64,000 nucleotides of DNA from Pomphorhynchus laevis (GCA_012934845.2 WNNJ02002244.1:1-64000), one strand, 5' to 3'; shown: positions 13,063 to 26,280, counted from the first letter of the stretch. Program-made: numbers and translations. The notes: a model not told the origin generated them from the letters alone.

Positions 13063-13246
13063 TAGTAACGTCACAATTCAATAATGACGTAACAATTCAA
13101 TAGTGACGTCACAATTCAAATAGTGACGTCACAATTCAATAGTGACGTCACAATTCAATAGTGACGTCACAATTCAATAGTGACGTCACAATTCAATAGT
13201 GACGTCACAATTCAATAATGACGTAACAATTCAATAGTGACGTGTT
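13063..13246. promoter_or_regulatory. Tandem array of 19-bp units, each with a CRE-type site
   Basis: About ten units of CAATTCAATAGTGACGTCA-type sequence lie head to tail (19 bp, one unit 20 bp). Six carry the perfect palindromic cAMP-response element TGACGTCA (13104, 13124, 13143, 13162, 13181, 13200). The outer units carry TAACGTCA, TGACGTAA and TGACGTGT. TGACGTCA is the consensus for CREB/ATF bZIP proteins in animals; that it acts here is inference. No promoter or gene is visible within several kilobases, so this may simply be an expanded minisatellite. Confidence 0.7.
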
Positions 13247-13505
13247 TTATGTATTTGCCAAAAATGATTTAATATATAAACGTTATATATATTTTTTCTA
13301 CTAAAATTCACTAAAATTGTATGCATCTTCTTTTCATATATTCTATTTTCTGTATGTATATCAAAAATACGATTTAAATATATGTTTACGTATTATAATA
13401 TTGATTATATAAAATCAATAATTATTCATATATTCTAAATATTATCGATTATATTTAATCTATAGTCAATTATATTTCATAAACAATTTTATGTTATATT
13501 TCATA
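13247..13505. repeat. Diverged partial copy of the 975-bp repeat
   Basis: After the CRE array the sequence follows the 8460-8740 order (TTTTATGTATTTGCC, ACTAAAATTCACTAAA, TATATCAAAAATACGATTTAAA) but with many substitutions and indels. So array plus unit were together before the younger copy at 13549 was placed directly behind it. Confidence 0.7.
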
Positions 13506-13548
13506 AAAATATGGATTATATTAATTTTAATATTAATTATTTATGTAT

Positions 13549-14523
13549 TTGCAGAAACTGATTTAATTACTAATTATTTATAAACATCATATATATATTT
13601 TTTTACTAAAATTCACTAAACATTTGAATGTATATTTGTTTCATATATCCTATTTTCTGTATATATATCAAAAATATGATTTAAATATATGTTAACTTAT
13701 TATAATGTTATAATATTGATAATATAATAAATAATATATAATATATAATCAATAATTATTAATATATTCTAAATAGTCTCGATTATGTTTGATCATTAAT
13801 CAATTATATTTCATAAACAATTTTTTAAACAATTTTTAATAAACAAATATTTCGCTTTTACAAAAAATAGTAAATTTTCGTGATATCGCATTCAGGTTTG
13901 GCACTCAGTAATTTGTGATAATATCAGATAACATACATTAACAATTTCTATATGTTGATTGATTACCATCTAAAATTTGACAGTAGAGACATACAATATA
14001 TTTTAATCTGCCAGTTTGTATCATCATCAATTCATACCTTGTTGTACTTCAATGTTCGTATTTGTTAGAATTATGTCATTTAGATATCATCCCGAAGCCC
14101 AACGACATAAAAGAAAAAACTGAAATCGACTGTATTCTGATAATTAATGCAATATCATTTGAAAATCTAATTGATTTTAATTTTAGCAAAAATATAGCAT
14201 TTTATTTTTATGAAAGATGAGAATTTCTATTGAATATTAATTTACGTCTTTTTTAAAACAACGCGATAATTTATTGTCCGCAAATGCAAATACTCTATAT
14301 GACTGTCTACGTCATTTATATACCATAAAAATTACTTAGAAAAATGGCCAAACTTGCCATGCATATTTTTATAAAAAGGTAAGTGTTGATAGCCTAGCCC
14401 TATCATTAAGGAACTCTAATAAAATTTTCAATCTACGATCTAAATTAATTTGTTTAATTATTTAATCCTCAAGTTCTTTCGGATAAAACATTGTCCAATT
14501 TTTAGTGTTTGAATTATTTAATC
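13549..14523. repeat. 975-bp direct duplication, copy 2
   Basis: Near-identical to 8460-9434. The right break is sharp: shared sequence ends at GAATTATTTAATC and is followed by CATCATCGTC here but CTCAAGTTC in copy 1. Confidence 0.9.
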
Positions 14524-14692
14524 ATCATCGTCATTATATATTAATGAAATTAATATATTTATTTAGTAAATTAATTTATTTAGTAAATTAATCCTATGTA
14601 TAACAATTCAGCTCTTTATCTGGGACAAAAAATAATTATTTTTTGTCCAGAAAAATAATTAAATGATAATAATAAAAAAATAATAATTAAAT

Positions 14693-15185
14693 GGTGTACT
14701 TATAAATAAATCATTGTTTTCCTCACAAGGAGTCATAAGCAGCATTCTAAATATCATCATCAGACCAAGAAATAGAACCGAATTATTCTCGCAATATTCA
14801 AAGTGGCTAAGTATGGCAAGTTATCCTATGTGTGACGACAAACCTCAACAACGGTATAAGCGTTTTGATCTAACGGAGCTCATCAATACTGTGACATCCA
14901 TAAGCACCTTAACACACGCTTAAATAGTGTTTAAAGCTCGAAAAACAGAACTGCCCTTAATCTGAATAATCAGATATGATTTAGCATAAGCTCTGGGCAG
15001 GCAGTGCGTAATGCGGATTAACCATGCATCAGGCACTAAATTCCTTTTAATAGAAATGCTGTTTTACAGGGACACTCTAAAGTGTACAAATATATAAAAT
15101 ATAATTTGTTGTTACACCTGCCGTGGGACACACAATGATGTACTCGTAAATAAATTGCTGTTTTTCTCATTAGGATGCATAAACA
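14693..15185 (-). repeat. Decayed copy of the hammerhead-bearing 464-bp unit
   Basis: This copies the 54762-55570 repeat: GTGTACTTATAAATAA, CCTATGTGTGACGACAAAC, ACCTTAACACACGCTTAAA, CATGCATCAGGCACTAAATT and TTGTTGTTACACCTGCC recur in order, and the unit restarts at about 15110 as in a tandem. On the minus strand at about 14854-14896 the ribozyme core is damaged: TTGATGA instead of CTGATGA and ATCAAAA instead of GCGAAA. A fossil retrozyme or PLE-LTR-like unit. Confidence 0.8.
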
Positions 15186-15189
15186 TCTG

Positions 15190-15330
15190 ACATAAACTAC
15201 TGGTCTGTATTGCGATTCTGCCTAATTTGAGAACAATTGTTAGTATTTTAAGTATTTACGCAGTTCATCAATGCAAAATAATACATCTCTACTGTAATAA
15301 TTGTTTTGCATTTTAGCAAAAATAAAGCAT
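15190..15330. repeat. Dispersed repeat fragment
   Basis: CTGTATTGCGATTCTGCCTA, TGAGAACAATTGTTAGTATTT, and AATACATCTCTACTGTAATAATTG are also found in order at 30683-30860. The tail TTTTAGCAAAAATAAAGC also resembles 14180-14250. Confidence 0.65.
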
Positions 15331-15403
15331 TTTATTTTTATGCAAATCGAAAACTTCTATTGAATTTTATTTTCGGCTTTTACGTCGTTACGGTGTTTAT
15401 GGC

Positions 15404-16004
15404 ATATAGTTCCTATTTTATCAAAACTACTCGCTTGTATTGTGATTCTTCCGAATTTGAGGACAATTGTTAGTATTATATTGACAATATCCTGATTTAA
15501 CTTTATTTTTGCGTTAAAAGTCATATTTTCTCTTTGCATAAAATGCTATTATTTTTCTGTACAGTAACTAGTTTAAATTTATTTATTATGCAATCATCGT
15601 CATTTGATGACGACATGAACAATGCACTGCTATGCTATAATCTTTACTTAATAATTATATATCAAACGCCATAAAGGTAAGAAATCGATAAAAGCGATTG
15701 TCAACTTAATTGTTTCTACTAATAGATATTTCCCAATTGGTAAAATTGGGGATACAAAATATGTTTTACTTTGTCATTGTTTTAAGTTTGACATTGATTT
15801 AAACAACATTCAGTACGTGCATGGAATGTATAGCATTTGCATAAAAGTTATATACATACTGGACGAATAATAAATAAATAAATAAATTTAATAAATAAAT
15901 TATTAATTAAATTTAATATTATTAATTTAATATTAAATTAAATATTATTAATTTAATTATTATTAAATTATTAATTTTTTATTAAATAAATTAACTCAAG
16001 TGTT
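15404..16004. repeat. About 560-bp dispersed duplication, copy 1
   Basis: From ATATAGTTCCTATTTTATCA onwards the sequence matches 32607-33165 nearly base for base for about 450 bp, then diverges through an AT-rich insertion (15868-15985) before a shared TAAATTAACTC-AGTGTTTAT end. Contains a CATTTGATGACGACATGAAC segment but no open frame. Likely a non-coding mobile or satellite-derived repeat. Confidence 0.85.
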
Positions 16005-16204
16005 TATAAATAAAGGTTTTTTTCACAATGCAACCGATAATTACGTAGAGAAAGCAAAAACTTCCCAGCTCGATGAGATCGGAAGGACTCTGTCAATTGT
16101 CCTTACAAATTCTTTACTAAGTTTCCTAGGCAGAGTATTAAGGCCTGATTTTTCTCTTCTATTAATTAAAGGATTTCCAAATCTGACAGCCTGTCGTATT
16201 TCTT

Positions 16205-16752
16205 AACAGACGAGACAGCCTCCATGAAACTAGTCGGTTTAGGTTTTGCCATCGGTGTCTCTTCTGGTAACCCTTGAAGAATTGACACGTTTTCGACCAC
16301 GCGGGGTGCTCACCCCCGCAGTTTGAGCAGCATGGTTTATTTTTCCATTTTCCCGGATAAGTATTAGATGTACCACACGTCCGGCACTTCTGGGGGTAGG
16401 GAACATTCTGCAGACCAATGCCTCACTGATGACAATTATTGCAGTGGGCATGTTAGTGAGTCGATTTCCACTATAGAAAATTCCAAGTTGTACTTCATAA
16501 AAGGATCGCAAGACAAGTTAGATAGATTCTGAGCTACATATACCGGGGTATTGCAAAACGCCACCGGGATGGGAAATCCTTTGTTGCCTTAATGAAAGGA
16601 ATATTAAACTTGTTTCCTAGAATCGATAAACTTTCATCTGAGATGAAAGTTGGAATATTGTAAATCTTTAGTGCGGTAAGGATAAGTTTAGACGAAATTG
16701 TTGCTAGTTCTATTATTTTTATGAAACGTTCTATAGATATTATATCATGCAA
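16205..16752 (-). pseudogene. Non-LTR retrotransposon ORF1 (gag-like) with zinc knuckles, frameshifted
   Basis: The minus strand has an N-terminal piece (16534-16752) and, in another frame at about 16270-16400, PYPQKCRTCGT followed by NKPCCSNCGGEHPAWSKTC. The C-x2-C...C-x2-C-x3-GEHPAW-x3-C pattern is the CCHC zinc-knuckle end of the nucleic-acid-binding ORF1 of Jockey/CR1-group elements. At least two frame changes are needed. No RT follows, so it is a truncated relic. A related zinc-knuckle fragment is at 31740-32040. Confidence 0.7.
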
Positions 16753-17509
16753 TAGAATGAAGATTGGATGTAAATATACTTTAAATGGTTACTTTGCTAT
16801 TGTTCCAAGCGCGCAGTATTTGCAGTGAATGCTGATACTACCTAGATTACTGAATGATAAACAATGAACATTGACTTTCCCTTGAAAATTTTGATCACGA
16901 GACTACTTTATGCTTTATCCGATATAGAAATTTGTTTTATATTAAAGTCGTGATTTGGCTTTTAATATAAAAAATGTAGAATTAAATGTAACAAAATATT
17001 TGTTTGTAAAATTCACATGTGTTTAAGAAGTTTTCACCGGATACCATGTATTCGTAAATTAAACTGGACATTTAGTAAAACTCTTAATAGGTCACAAGAT
17101 CAAAAATCAAATATAATTATACTAATAAAAATTATAAATCGACCCAAATTTTTTATCAATTTATATCAAATTTTTTTAATAGATTAATTGCTAATATATA
17201 TTAATATTAATATTAAAACTAATATTAAAACTATAATTTATTTTTTTATCAAAAAATATCAAAATAATATTATCAAAAAAATACTTTTTATCAATAATAG
17301 ATTAATTGCTAATATATTAATTGCTAATATATTGATTATATATTAATACTAATTTGATATGTAACTATAAATTTTTTATTTTTATAAATATTTTAATGTT
17401 ATAAACATTCAATATGTTTATATTATATATAATATACAATATATTGATATTATTGCATATAATATGAAAATAAAATGATATATACAGGCATTAATTAGGC
17501 TTAATTTAT

Positions 17510-19570
17510 TTCTAAATTAACACCAACAGTTAGAGATTTTGTCCAACAGAAGATGTTGGCTTATAAGTCAACTTTGTCAGATAAATCAGTAGGAGCTGTA
17601 GACAAGTACCGAAGGGCAATGAGAGCTTCAGCTCGAGCACTTACCGAAGCGAAGAAGGCGGCTTGGGAGAAGTTTGGAGAGCACCTAAAACTTGATTATA
17701 GGTCAGTTTCGAAGATGTATTGGAGGACGATCAAGAACCTTCGTGTTGGGAAGCAGAAAACTTATCAAACTGTCTATGACAAGACAGAATCTATGCTGAC
17801 TGGCATTGAAGAAATTCTTTGTTGTTGGAAAGAGCATTTTAGGAGTCTCCATAATCCGATTGATATGCCAAACTGTCTATGACAAGACAGAATCTATGCT
17901 GACTGGCATTGAAGAAATTCTTTGTTGTTGGAAAGAGCATTTTAGGAGTCTCCACAATCCGATTGATATGCCTTTTATTGTAGAAGTAGAGCCTTTAGAA
18001 CCAATGGAAGAGCTCATTTATTTGGAAGAGGTCATTGTTGTTGTTAAAAACTTCTTAATGACAATTATTCTGGAGTAGATAAGATTCGACCTGAAGCTTT
18101 AAAGGCTCTCGACGTTGTTGGTATGAAGTGGCTAACACGGATTTTCAATGTTACATTGAAGTCGGGCAAGGTTCCTAGTGAGTGGCGAACTGGGGGTAGT
18201 GGTACCGATCTTTAAGAAAGGTGACTGAAGAGTGTGTTCTTATTATCGGGGCATCACTCTTTTTAGCCAAACTGGTAAGCTATTTGCTAGGATTCTTAAG
18301 TTAAGGATACGAGCTATAATTTAGGGACCGTTGCAAGAGGAACAATTCGGCTTTCGTCCAGGTCGTAAAACTACGGATCAGCTCTTTACTCTCTCAACTA
18401 TCCTTGAACGGTCTTGGGAGTTCGCTCAACGAGTCTACATGTGTTTTGTAGATTTTGAGAAGGCATTCGACCGAGTTCTGCGAGAGAGGTTATGAGAGGT
18501 ACTAAAGGAGTATGAAGTACCACACTGTCTTCGGGTAGCTGTGGCTTCTCTGTATAAACAAAGTATGAGTTGCGTTCGTGTTCTAGGTGGTTATTCTGAA
18601 TCATTTCTAGTAGGCGTTAGGTTGCGTCGGGGTTGTTCTTTGTCTCCACTTTTGTTCCTTGTTTACACGGACAAAATTTCGAGACAGGCTGCTCTGCGGA
18701 TGTCGGTATTCAGTTCGGTTCGATCATGATACCATCTCTGCATTTTGCAGATGACGTTGTTTTGCTGGCTTCTTGTCCTGAGCATTTACAATGCCTACTA
18801 GATCGATTCACGATGGAATGCCAAGCAACAGGAATGTTGGTTAGTACCTCCAAGACTATCGATGTGTTCGTGTCGGATTCAGATGCCAATGTCAATCCGG
18901 ATTGGGGAGAATGTTCTTCCTGATGAGGAGGATTTCAAGTATCTTGGGGTATTGTTCTCGAGGGACGGCATGAACATCAAGGAGATTGAGAAGCGGATTT
19001 GTGCAGCTAACACAGCAATGCGTTCTTTGTACAGGTCTGTCGTGGTGAAGCGGAAGTTGAGTGTTCGGGCGAGGTTTTCGGTTTACCACGCAATCTTCGT
19101 TCCTATCTTAACCTATGGTCATGAGCTTTGGGTTATTACCTAAAGAATAATATCTCGGATACAGTCAACAGAAATGAGGTTCCTTCGCGGTGAGTTCTGT
19201 CTTAGTTTTTGAGATAAGGTTAGGAATTCGGTCATCCGGGATGGGCTCGGAGTAAAATCGCTGCTTCTCCTCATCGAAGAAACTCAGCTGAGGTCGCTAG
19301 GACACGTTCTAAGGATTCTACGGATCGCCTTCCTCGGAGGTTTTATTAGGCCGGACTGGCTGGAAAGAGACCTCGAGGTAGACCTCGATACCGGTGGAGC
19401 GATCAAATCTCGAAACTGGCCGAAGATCGCCTTAGGCTATCTGATAAATAATTCAAGTCTGTCACCCAGGATTGCGATGTCTGGAGTAGTTTGGTTCGTG
19501 AACTGCTTTCACGACCCGACACCCGGAAAGTGGTTGTCAGGAAAAAAATTTATATTATTATTTTTTCTTG
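17510..19570 (+). pseudogene. Rex1-like non-LTR retrotransposon RT, multiply broken
   Basis: Pieces in order: pre-RT block (GAVDKYRRAMRASARALTEA, 17553-17850); finger block (NDNYSGVDKIRPEALK, about 18050-18110); VPSEW and FKKGD with the RGITLF block (about 18170-18270); EEQFGFRPGRKTTDQLF (about 18340); motif A FVDFEKAFDRV (about 18440-18480); RRGCSLSPLLF (18628); motif C LHFADDVVLLAS (FADD codons 18744-18755); thumb FKYLGVLFSRDG; SLYRSVVVKRKLSVRARFS; and a C-terminal LRSLGHVLRI block. Stops and shifts occur throughout, including a 103-bp tandem duplication at 17767-17972. The wording matches the Rex1/Babar group known from fish, as I remember it. The copy starts abruptly near 17515 and ends near an ATTATTATT tail. 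Confidence 0.85.
17767..17972. repeat. 103-bp tandem duplication inside the Rex1-like RT
   Basis: AAACTGTCTATGACAAGACA at 17767 recurs at 17870; I noticed one substitution between the copies (CATAATCC versus CACAATCC). Since 103 is not a multiple of three it breaks the frame, so it arose after or at the death of the copy. Confidence 0.95.
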
Positions 19571-21041
19571 ATAAGAAATTGTTGTTGTTACTTCTAAATT
19601 CAATATTTATTGGTTTAATATTATATCAATAACCAAATAATTTAACAAGCTAACTTTGGAATTCTTTTGTTCACAAATTTTGTATCATCGATTGCTAATT
19701 TCACTAATTGCTTAATTTATCAATGATTTTATCTCTTAGTTGCCGTTACACCTTCCGATATATACATATATATACCTACCGATATATACATATATATAAC
19801 CTGTGTGTTATTACTCTACACACTGTGTATAATATGATTTGTTTGTTACTTGACAAAGCTATTAATTAAATACGTAATGTTTGAAACAGAGTTGGATGAC
19901 AGTATCTAAGTAATTGAACTACTACTTGGCAAAATTTTAATCATAATGTCACCATTAAATAATTTTGTATCCTGGATATAACTGCCAAAATTTAAAGCCA
20001 ACAAAACTTGATATAGTACGTTTAATCATAAATATGAAAGTTTATAGTAATTTAAACATGAATGATTAATATTGGAAGAATGGTCAGCAAAGACTTATTC
20101 AATAAATATTCAATTGTTTCTAGTTTTGAAACATGGGCTAGGAAAATATGATTAGAAATAACAATATGTTCAAATATTTGATGAAATTCACGTTGAGCTA
20201 AAAGCTTAAATTACAAACTGCTTATATAAAATGGTCTTTGGTTATGTAGAATTGCTATTTTGTATGGGAAATAAAGAGTCTTATATGAAGCGTTCAAAAT
20301 CGATTTTCATTCGAAAAACCATAGAAATACATTATTCTTCCATGTCCTTATATATGAATACGCCATGAGTTTTTAATTCTACGTTTTTATTTCTTATATT
20401 AGTAAATACAATAAAATGTTTAATTATAAATGAAATTATGATTGCTATGTGCTAAATAATAATTTAATACTATGAATGACTATTTATAATCATATAATAT
20501 GATGACTATTCTATTTCCTTTTTCGAAATTGTAGCTTTTCATCTGTATTCTATTTAACAGGATAAGTACTCAAATGGTTTACTGCTTTTGCATAATAAAA
20601 AATCACAGTTTTATCAATATTCGAGTATATACATCATTTCATTATTTCATACCTTATAAAGCGTGCGTAGTTCTAAAAAGTACATGTATCATCGTAGTTG
20701 ATGAAATTGACATAGAACAAACTTTAATTTTCTAATATAAAGTGGTTATTAGAAAGAACGGCGATCCTGGCAGTTTTTAAATCAAAATTCTTAATCAACT
20801 TGGTGTAACCACCATTGAATGATGAAATATAACTATTTATTTGATTTAGTAATTTTCAATCGGAACTAAGTGCAATAAAATTACCTTATACAAATACATT
20901 GTGTTTTTCACAAAGTATTAATTATAAACATTATCAAAAAATATAAAAAACTTAACACCAAAATTGATAAATTTTAAGAATTACATTGGTGTGCCAGCTT
21001 ATGTTAGTTTTTAAAAACATTTTACTGCAATAAACATTAGA
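19571..21041. other. Gene-free A+T-rich stretch
   Basis: Only a short doubled CCGATATATACATATATA at 19755-19797 stands out. No coding or RNA gene is seen. Confidence 0.45.
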
Positions 21042-21165
21042 ACTGCAATAATTTATTTGACGTTTCGGCCAATCTCAGTGATCACTTTTTAAAGGGTCAT
21101 AATCTCAGTGGTTCTTTAAAATTGTCACTGAGATTAACCGAAACGTTAGATAAATTATTACAGTT
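21042..21165. repeat. Foldback with GACGTTTCGG arms
   Basis: The left arm 21042-21082 (ACTGCAATAATTTATTTGAC...) is the inverse of the right arm 21125-21165 (...GATAAATTATTACAGTT), with CGTTTCGGCCAATCTCAGTGA against TCACTGAGATTAACCGAAACG. The central part repeats AATCTCAGTG. A small non-coding snapback repeat. Confidence 0.8.
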
Positions 21166-23976
21166 TTGTGGTTAAAATGCTTTTAAAAATTGCTAATAAA
21201 ATTGCTTCTAAAATTATTTTAAAATCAAATATTTATAATTTTGGGTTAAGATAAAGTTCCGATTTATTTCTTAATTCATATTTGTTTAAAATTAAATATT
21301 ATTTATATATAGATATTAATTGTGAATTGTTCTATTTTATTTAGTGACTTTGCGAGAATACTTGTATTGTAACACAATACAAGTCTTTCCTTTGTGAACA
21401 CGAGACAAAAATATGCCTATTTTTCGAATTGATAATAAAATTTAAGCTTAATTGAGTTTTTATTTAAGGTGAGAGAGTAATTAACGCAAGATATATTAAT
21501 GTGTGAACGTGTTAAATATTTTCTTGTGTGTTTGATTTTCAATTAAAGATAGTTCACTTCATAAGTAGTTGCCTTTGTTATGTAAATTCAAATTATAATT
21601 AAGGCGATACTTTTAATTTTAACTTTGATGCTGTTAAGTAACATGTTAGGTATTGCACAATTTATTGCGTCATCAAATCCAAAATATTAATTGTGTTATA
21701 TTCTTACTTCTTTTAAATTCTCTCTACATATATAAATATACTTTTGATTACACGGCACAAAGCGTTAGCATCAATTACACAAAGTAGAATGAACAAACAA
21801 TTGGTTTCTTCTGGTGACGTCTTTCATCCGGTTAGCAATGAATGCTTATACTGTGTATGTGACGCAATGCTCAACCACATTGGCGGAAAATATTATTTCA
21901 CAAAAACTGCAATCACGCCCTCATTCTCTGTTGTAGTATATCTTAAAGCAAGTTCTGTCTTTAATTGATAAAAGAGTGATCAACGCAAATCAATAAACCA
22001 TTTTCAATCACGAAAACAACTATAATATATAAGGTAAGCATTTCAAATAAACTTAATGCTGACTTTAAAACTTACCAACATAATAACCACCGTTGTATTG
22101 CAGCAGAACACATTTAGGCTGTGATAACAAGAGTGAGCGAAAATAATTTATTATTAAGAGACATAATTACCAAAATGGACAAATGTTGTCGTTCAATTTA
22201 AGATAAAATTGCAGTCAAATTGATAATTCTTAAGCACAATTTCAATTCTTTATATATTTTTCTGGATTTTGAAGCTTATTAAAATGGCTTACACTAAAAT
22301 ACAAATTAAAATTATAATTTTTTGAACCAGATTTTAATTATTCATTTCATCAATAGCTTAATTTTGCTTAATAAATTGTTTTAACATCATAATAAACATA
22401 AATATCACTTTTTAGCTTTAATGCCGTTTGAGCTCTGAAGGGATTATCATGTCTAAAGTAAATAATGTTTTTAAAAAGGATACGTTCAACAATTTTCATA
22501 AGGTATCACTTTAAACGTTTAGGAGGCACACATAGTGCCTTGAAATAATGCTTATATTAATTGCCCATTGAAGAATGAATGTTTTTTTATTAGTTCTGTA
22601 TTGCGAGAAGTCTTTTGAATCCGCATCCATATTATCAATATTTTAAAAGAAAATAATTAATATATTATTGATAAAATTTTAATTAATTTTAAAGTACCAG
22701 CTACAAAAATACAATCTATATACGTGATATTGACAGATTAAGTCGACAGATTTAGTAGAAATAATTTGTATTCACATTTATGGCATCGGAGAAGCAGCAC
22801 GCATATACGAAAATTGACAAAAAATAACTCTTAATAGGAAATACATTATATATTCTATAAAATACATTATAAAATACATTCTATATGTAATGATATATCT
22901 AATATAATTTTTATTTTCTAATATTTATCTAATTGTTGTAAATTGTAATTAAGAAATTGTAAATAAAGATGCTGATTTTATAACATAATATTTAATTTAA
23001 TTTAAACTAATCGAGTTAGACTAAGAGATTAATTAATATTTTATCTAAGACTAAGAGATTAATTATGTAATTAAGGATTTAAATTGTTTTAAATTGTTTT
23101 TTTTATTTGAGCAAAGTTGTAGGTAGAAATGAAATAAGTCAACAAATTAAATTTAAGAGGTCATGTACATCATATTTATACGCGCTACACGGGGACATGA
23201 ATAACCGTAAACATTTTTACATTAAAGAAATAGAAGAACACATGCATTTATCGAAAAATGAACATTTTTATTTAAAATTACTATTTCTTCGAATTTATGT
23301 ACTACCAACGTCGTCAGCAAAAATCAAGATTGTAATCATCCAGCAAATAGAAAACTGTCTATATCCGGTTTCCGGTCATCAGAGGAACTTCCTAGTAATC
23401 AGGTTTCGGTTTCTGTTCCTCCACCCAACATAGCAGCGGTCAAAATAAATGCTAATGATGCATATCCTCTGATGCAGTTTGATTATATAGCATATACCTA
23501 TAGACAATACTTAAAATTTCGTTAATTAATGTATTTAATCATTAAGTCATAACGAGAAAATGTTTTGTGGTCAGATATTATTCCTTAGATATTAACACAG
23601 CAAAGCAGCTTGGCCAATTACATGCCAATGTTATATTTCCTCTGATATAATATGATTATCTAGCACACAGTATATGTAATTTATTATTCTAACACACATG
23701 ATTTACTAGTTGTAAATAATTATCTAAATTTAAGGGTTTAAACTTATTTCGTTTAGTTTAATATTTAGAGTATCCTAGTTTAAAATATGTTTTAATTAAA
23801 TTATTTTAAATAACTTTTAAGAAAACCAATTTCATTAAATATTATGGCAATATTTCTAAAAAAATATTTCATGCATTATATTTAATATTATTTGGTATGC
23901 ATAGATGCTCAAGCAAACAATTTATATTTTAATTTCAATATGTTATCTTTACGATGTAATCATTTTAATTAAAAAT
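21166..23976. other. No supported gene; small hairpins only
   Basis: Frames at 21744-21968 and 23107-23433 (108 codons) show no domain, no splice context and AT-driven composition. A clean 11-bp hairpin ACTTGTATTGT/ACAATACAAGT lies at 21369-21393. Confidence 0.4.
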
Positions 23977-24163
23977 ATAGATATTTCAATTAAAAATATT
24001 ATAAACATAAAATTAATATTGATGATATAATTGCATACAATAAAATAATTTAAAATTTTAATTGATGTCATTCTAATGATTATAGATATTTTAATTAAAA
24101 ATATTATAACCATAAAATTAATATTGATGATATAATTGCATACAATAAAATAATTTAAAATTT
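23977..24163. repeat. Tandem duplication, period 105 bp
   Basis: ATAGATATTT-AATTAAAAATATTATAA-CATAAAATTAATATTGATG at 23977 recurs at 24082 with only a few changes. AT-rich, non-coding. Confidence 0.8.
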
Positions 24164-26280
24164 ATTTTTTATTGTATACAATTACATATTTTATACAAGT
24201 CTATGCATTATTGCAATTATATACATATTATTGAAATTCGTAAAATGCCATTATTATATTTAGTTTAAACAAAGTATAAATCAAATTGAAGTATTTTTTA
24301 AATTTATAGATTGCGTATAGTCAATTTCATTTCACTTATCTTTAACGTTACTTTATAAAATATTTTACTATAAAAATTTAAAGCCTTATAATCTATTAAT
24401 TATATCTAAAAATTGTACTATATATTAAAATATTATTGTATATAATATATATTGTATTATATTAATATAATATTAATATAATATTTTATATATAATTTAA
24501 TATATAAATTCTAACTCTATACTTTATTTTATATTAAGGTTCATACGAACCTTCTTAATCATTAATACTAGTTTTATAATTTAAATTTTTTTAAAATATT
24601 TCTTAATACGAAACACATTTTTTATAATTATTAATTGCAAACATGGTCGCACCGTAAAATTTCTAAATTTATAGAAATTTTGCAAATTTATAAATTTGCA
24701 AATTATGATTTGCATAATTATTATAATAATTAATAATAATTAATTATGATTTGCATAATTATTATAATTTGCAAATTATTATTTGCATATTTTGCAAATT
24801 TCTAAATTTGCAAAATATGCCTATTTTGAAGTTCACTGGAGAATAATTATGGAAGTATAAATTTCTAAATGACCCAAACATAATTTGAAATTACACAGAA
24901 AGTCTGGTTATATATTTTAAAATATGCTTTTTAAATGAATATCATCAAACAAAACACTATTTGGTTTACATTGATTTTAATTTTAATTTGGTTTATTTTT
25001 TTAATTTGAAACTAAATTTTATCTACATTTTATTTAAGATTTTATTCGATTAAGACGTAATCGTAAGTTGATTGAAAATCACTTCCGCTAAGTTTAATTA
25101 ACTTAAGAAATTAAACAGCACATACCTTATTGATAAATACATTATATAGTCACAAGATCTGTCATCGCAATAAAAATATTTAATGCTAAGCTTTAGCATT
25201 AATTTTATTTGCTTCGATACAAGTTTTATGGGATATTTTACGTGTATAGTTTTATAAGTAGGTTTTATTTGTTAATATAATCATTGAATTGTTAAAGCAG
25301 ATAATATTGTAGAAATTTATCTTTTAAAATCTTTCTATTCTGGCATTTTGTTTATAAATATTCTTTTTATTTCTATATTACTTTCACGAAATAGTAACTT
25401 ACGTGCAAGGAATCAGAGAAAAGTTAATCTAAAAATTTTTTATCTTGTCGGCAATTTTTGATACGAAACACATTTTTTGCATGTGTGAGAATGCCATATT
25501 TCTATTTTATATTGAGTGCAAAAAATAATGCTGTGGATGTAATGTCTACCTTAATATTAATTTAATTAGTTTGGACAACAACGTAAATAATGTAGACTTT
25601 GAGCTAACAGGAGTCACCCTTACTCTAAATGAGTTGATATCCTTAGAGAATCATATGTTTTATTAATTTATTCGCTTATAAATTATTTGAGTTGAATTTA
25701 AAATTTTAAAAGATCCGTAATAGATAACAGATATAATATAAATATTATTAAAAAGTGGTTTCGGTAACTTATTGTCAACTGTAAACAAAATTTGAGTTAA
25801 TTTATTAATTAGGCAATTATTATTTATTATCAATTATCAATTTTATTTATTAGGCAATTTATTTTATATTTCCTGTTGTATTAATTTATTAATTTATTAA
25901 CCCATTAAAATAGTTGTTTTATATCGTTAATATTAAAATAATGGTTCTTTAGTAGAACCAAATAGTAGGTCAAAATCAATATTAAATAAGCTAGAATTGA
26001 CAGTTAGTTATTGTTACCTTTTAGATGAGTTATACTCATCTTTTACATTATGTGCGACCACTAAGTCGTTCAAAGATATTGGAAATTGCACTTTAATTAT
26101 TTTGAATATAATCAAAGAAAAATATTTAATAACATAAAGCATAACATTAAGCATCTATATATTTTGATTTAACAATTCGTAACAATCAAAAAATTTTAAA
26201 TATTATTTACTGGTTTATTTTAAGAAAAATAATTATTTTGGAACAAATTACAATAAGCCAAAATTTTAATTTTATATTCG
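24164..26280. other. AT-rich gene desert with nested palindromes
   Basis: 24660-24830 is built of nested palindromes around AAATTTGCA and ATTATAATAATTAATAA, with ATTTGCAT at 24708, 24749 and 24781. No gene is seen elsewhere in the stretch. Confidence 0.5.

Noticed and set aside
14821-14900. Hammerhead at 14.85 kb as a functional ribozyme
   Set aside because: Both essential strings are mutated (TTGATGA, CAAAA); kept only as a fossil copy of the repeat.
23107-23433. 108-codon plus frame
   Set aside because: No domain, no splice or promoter context, composition like the surrounding AT-rich DNA.
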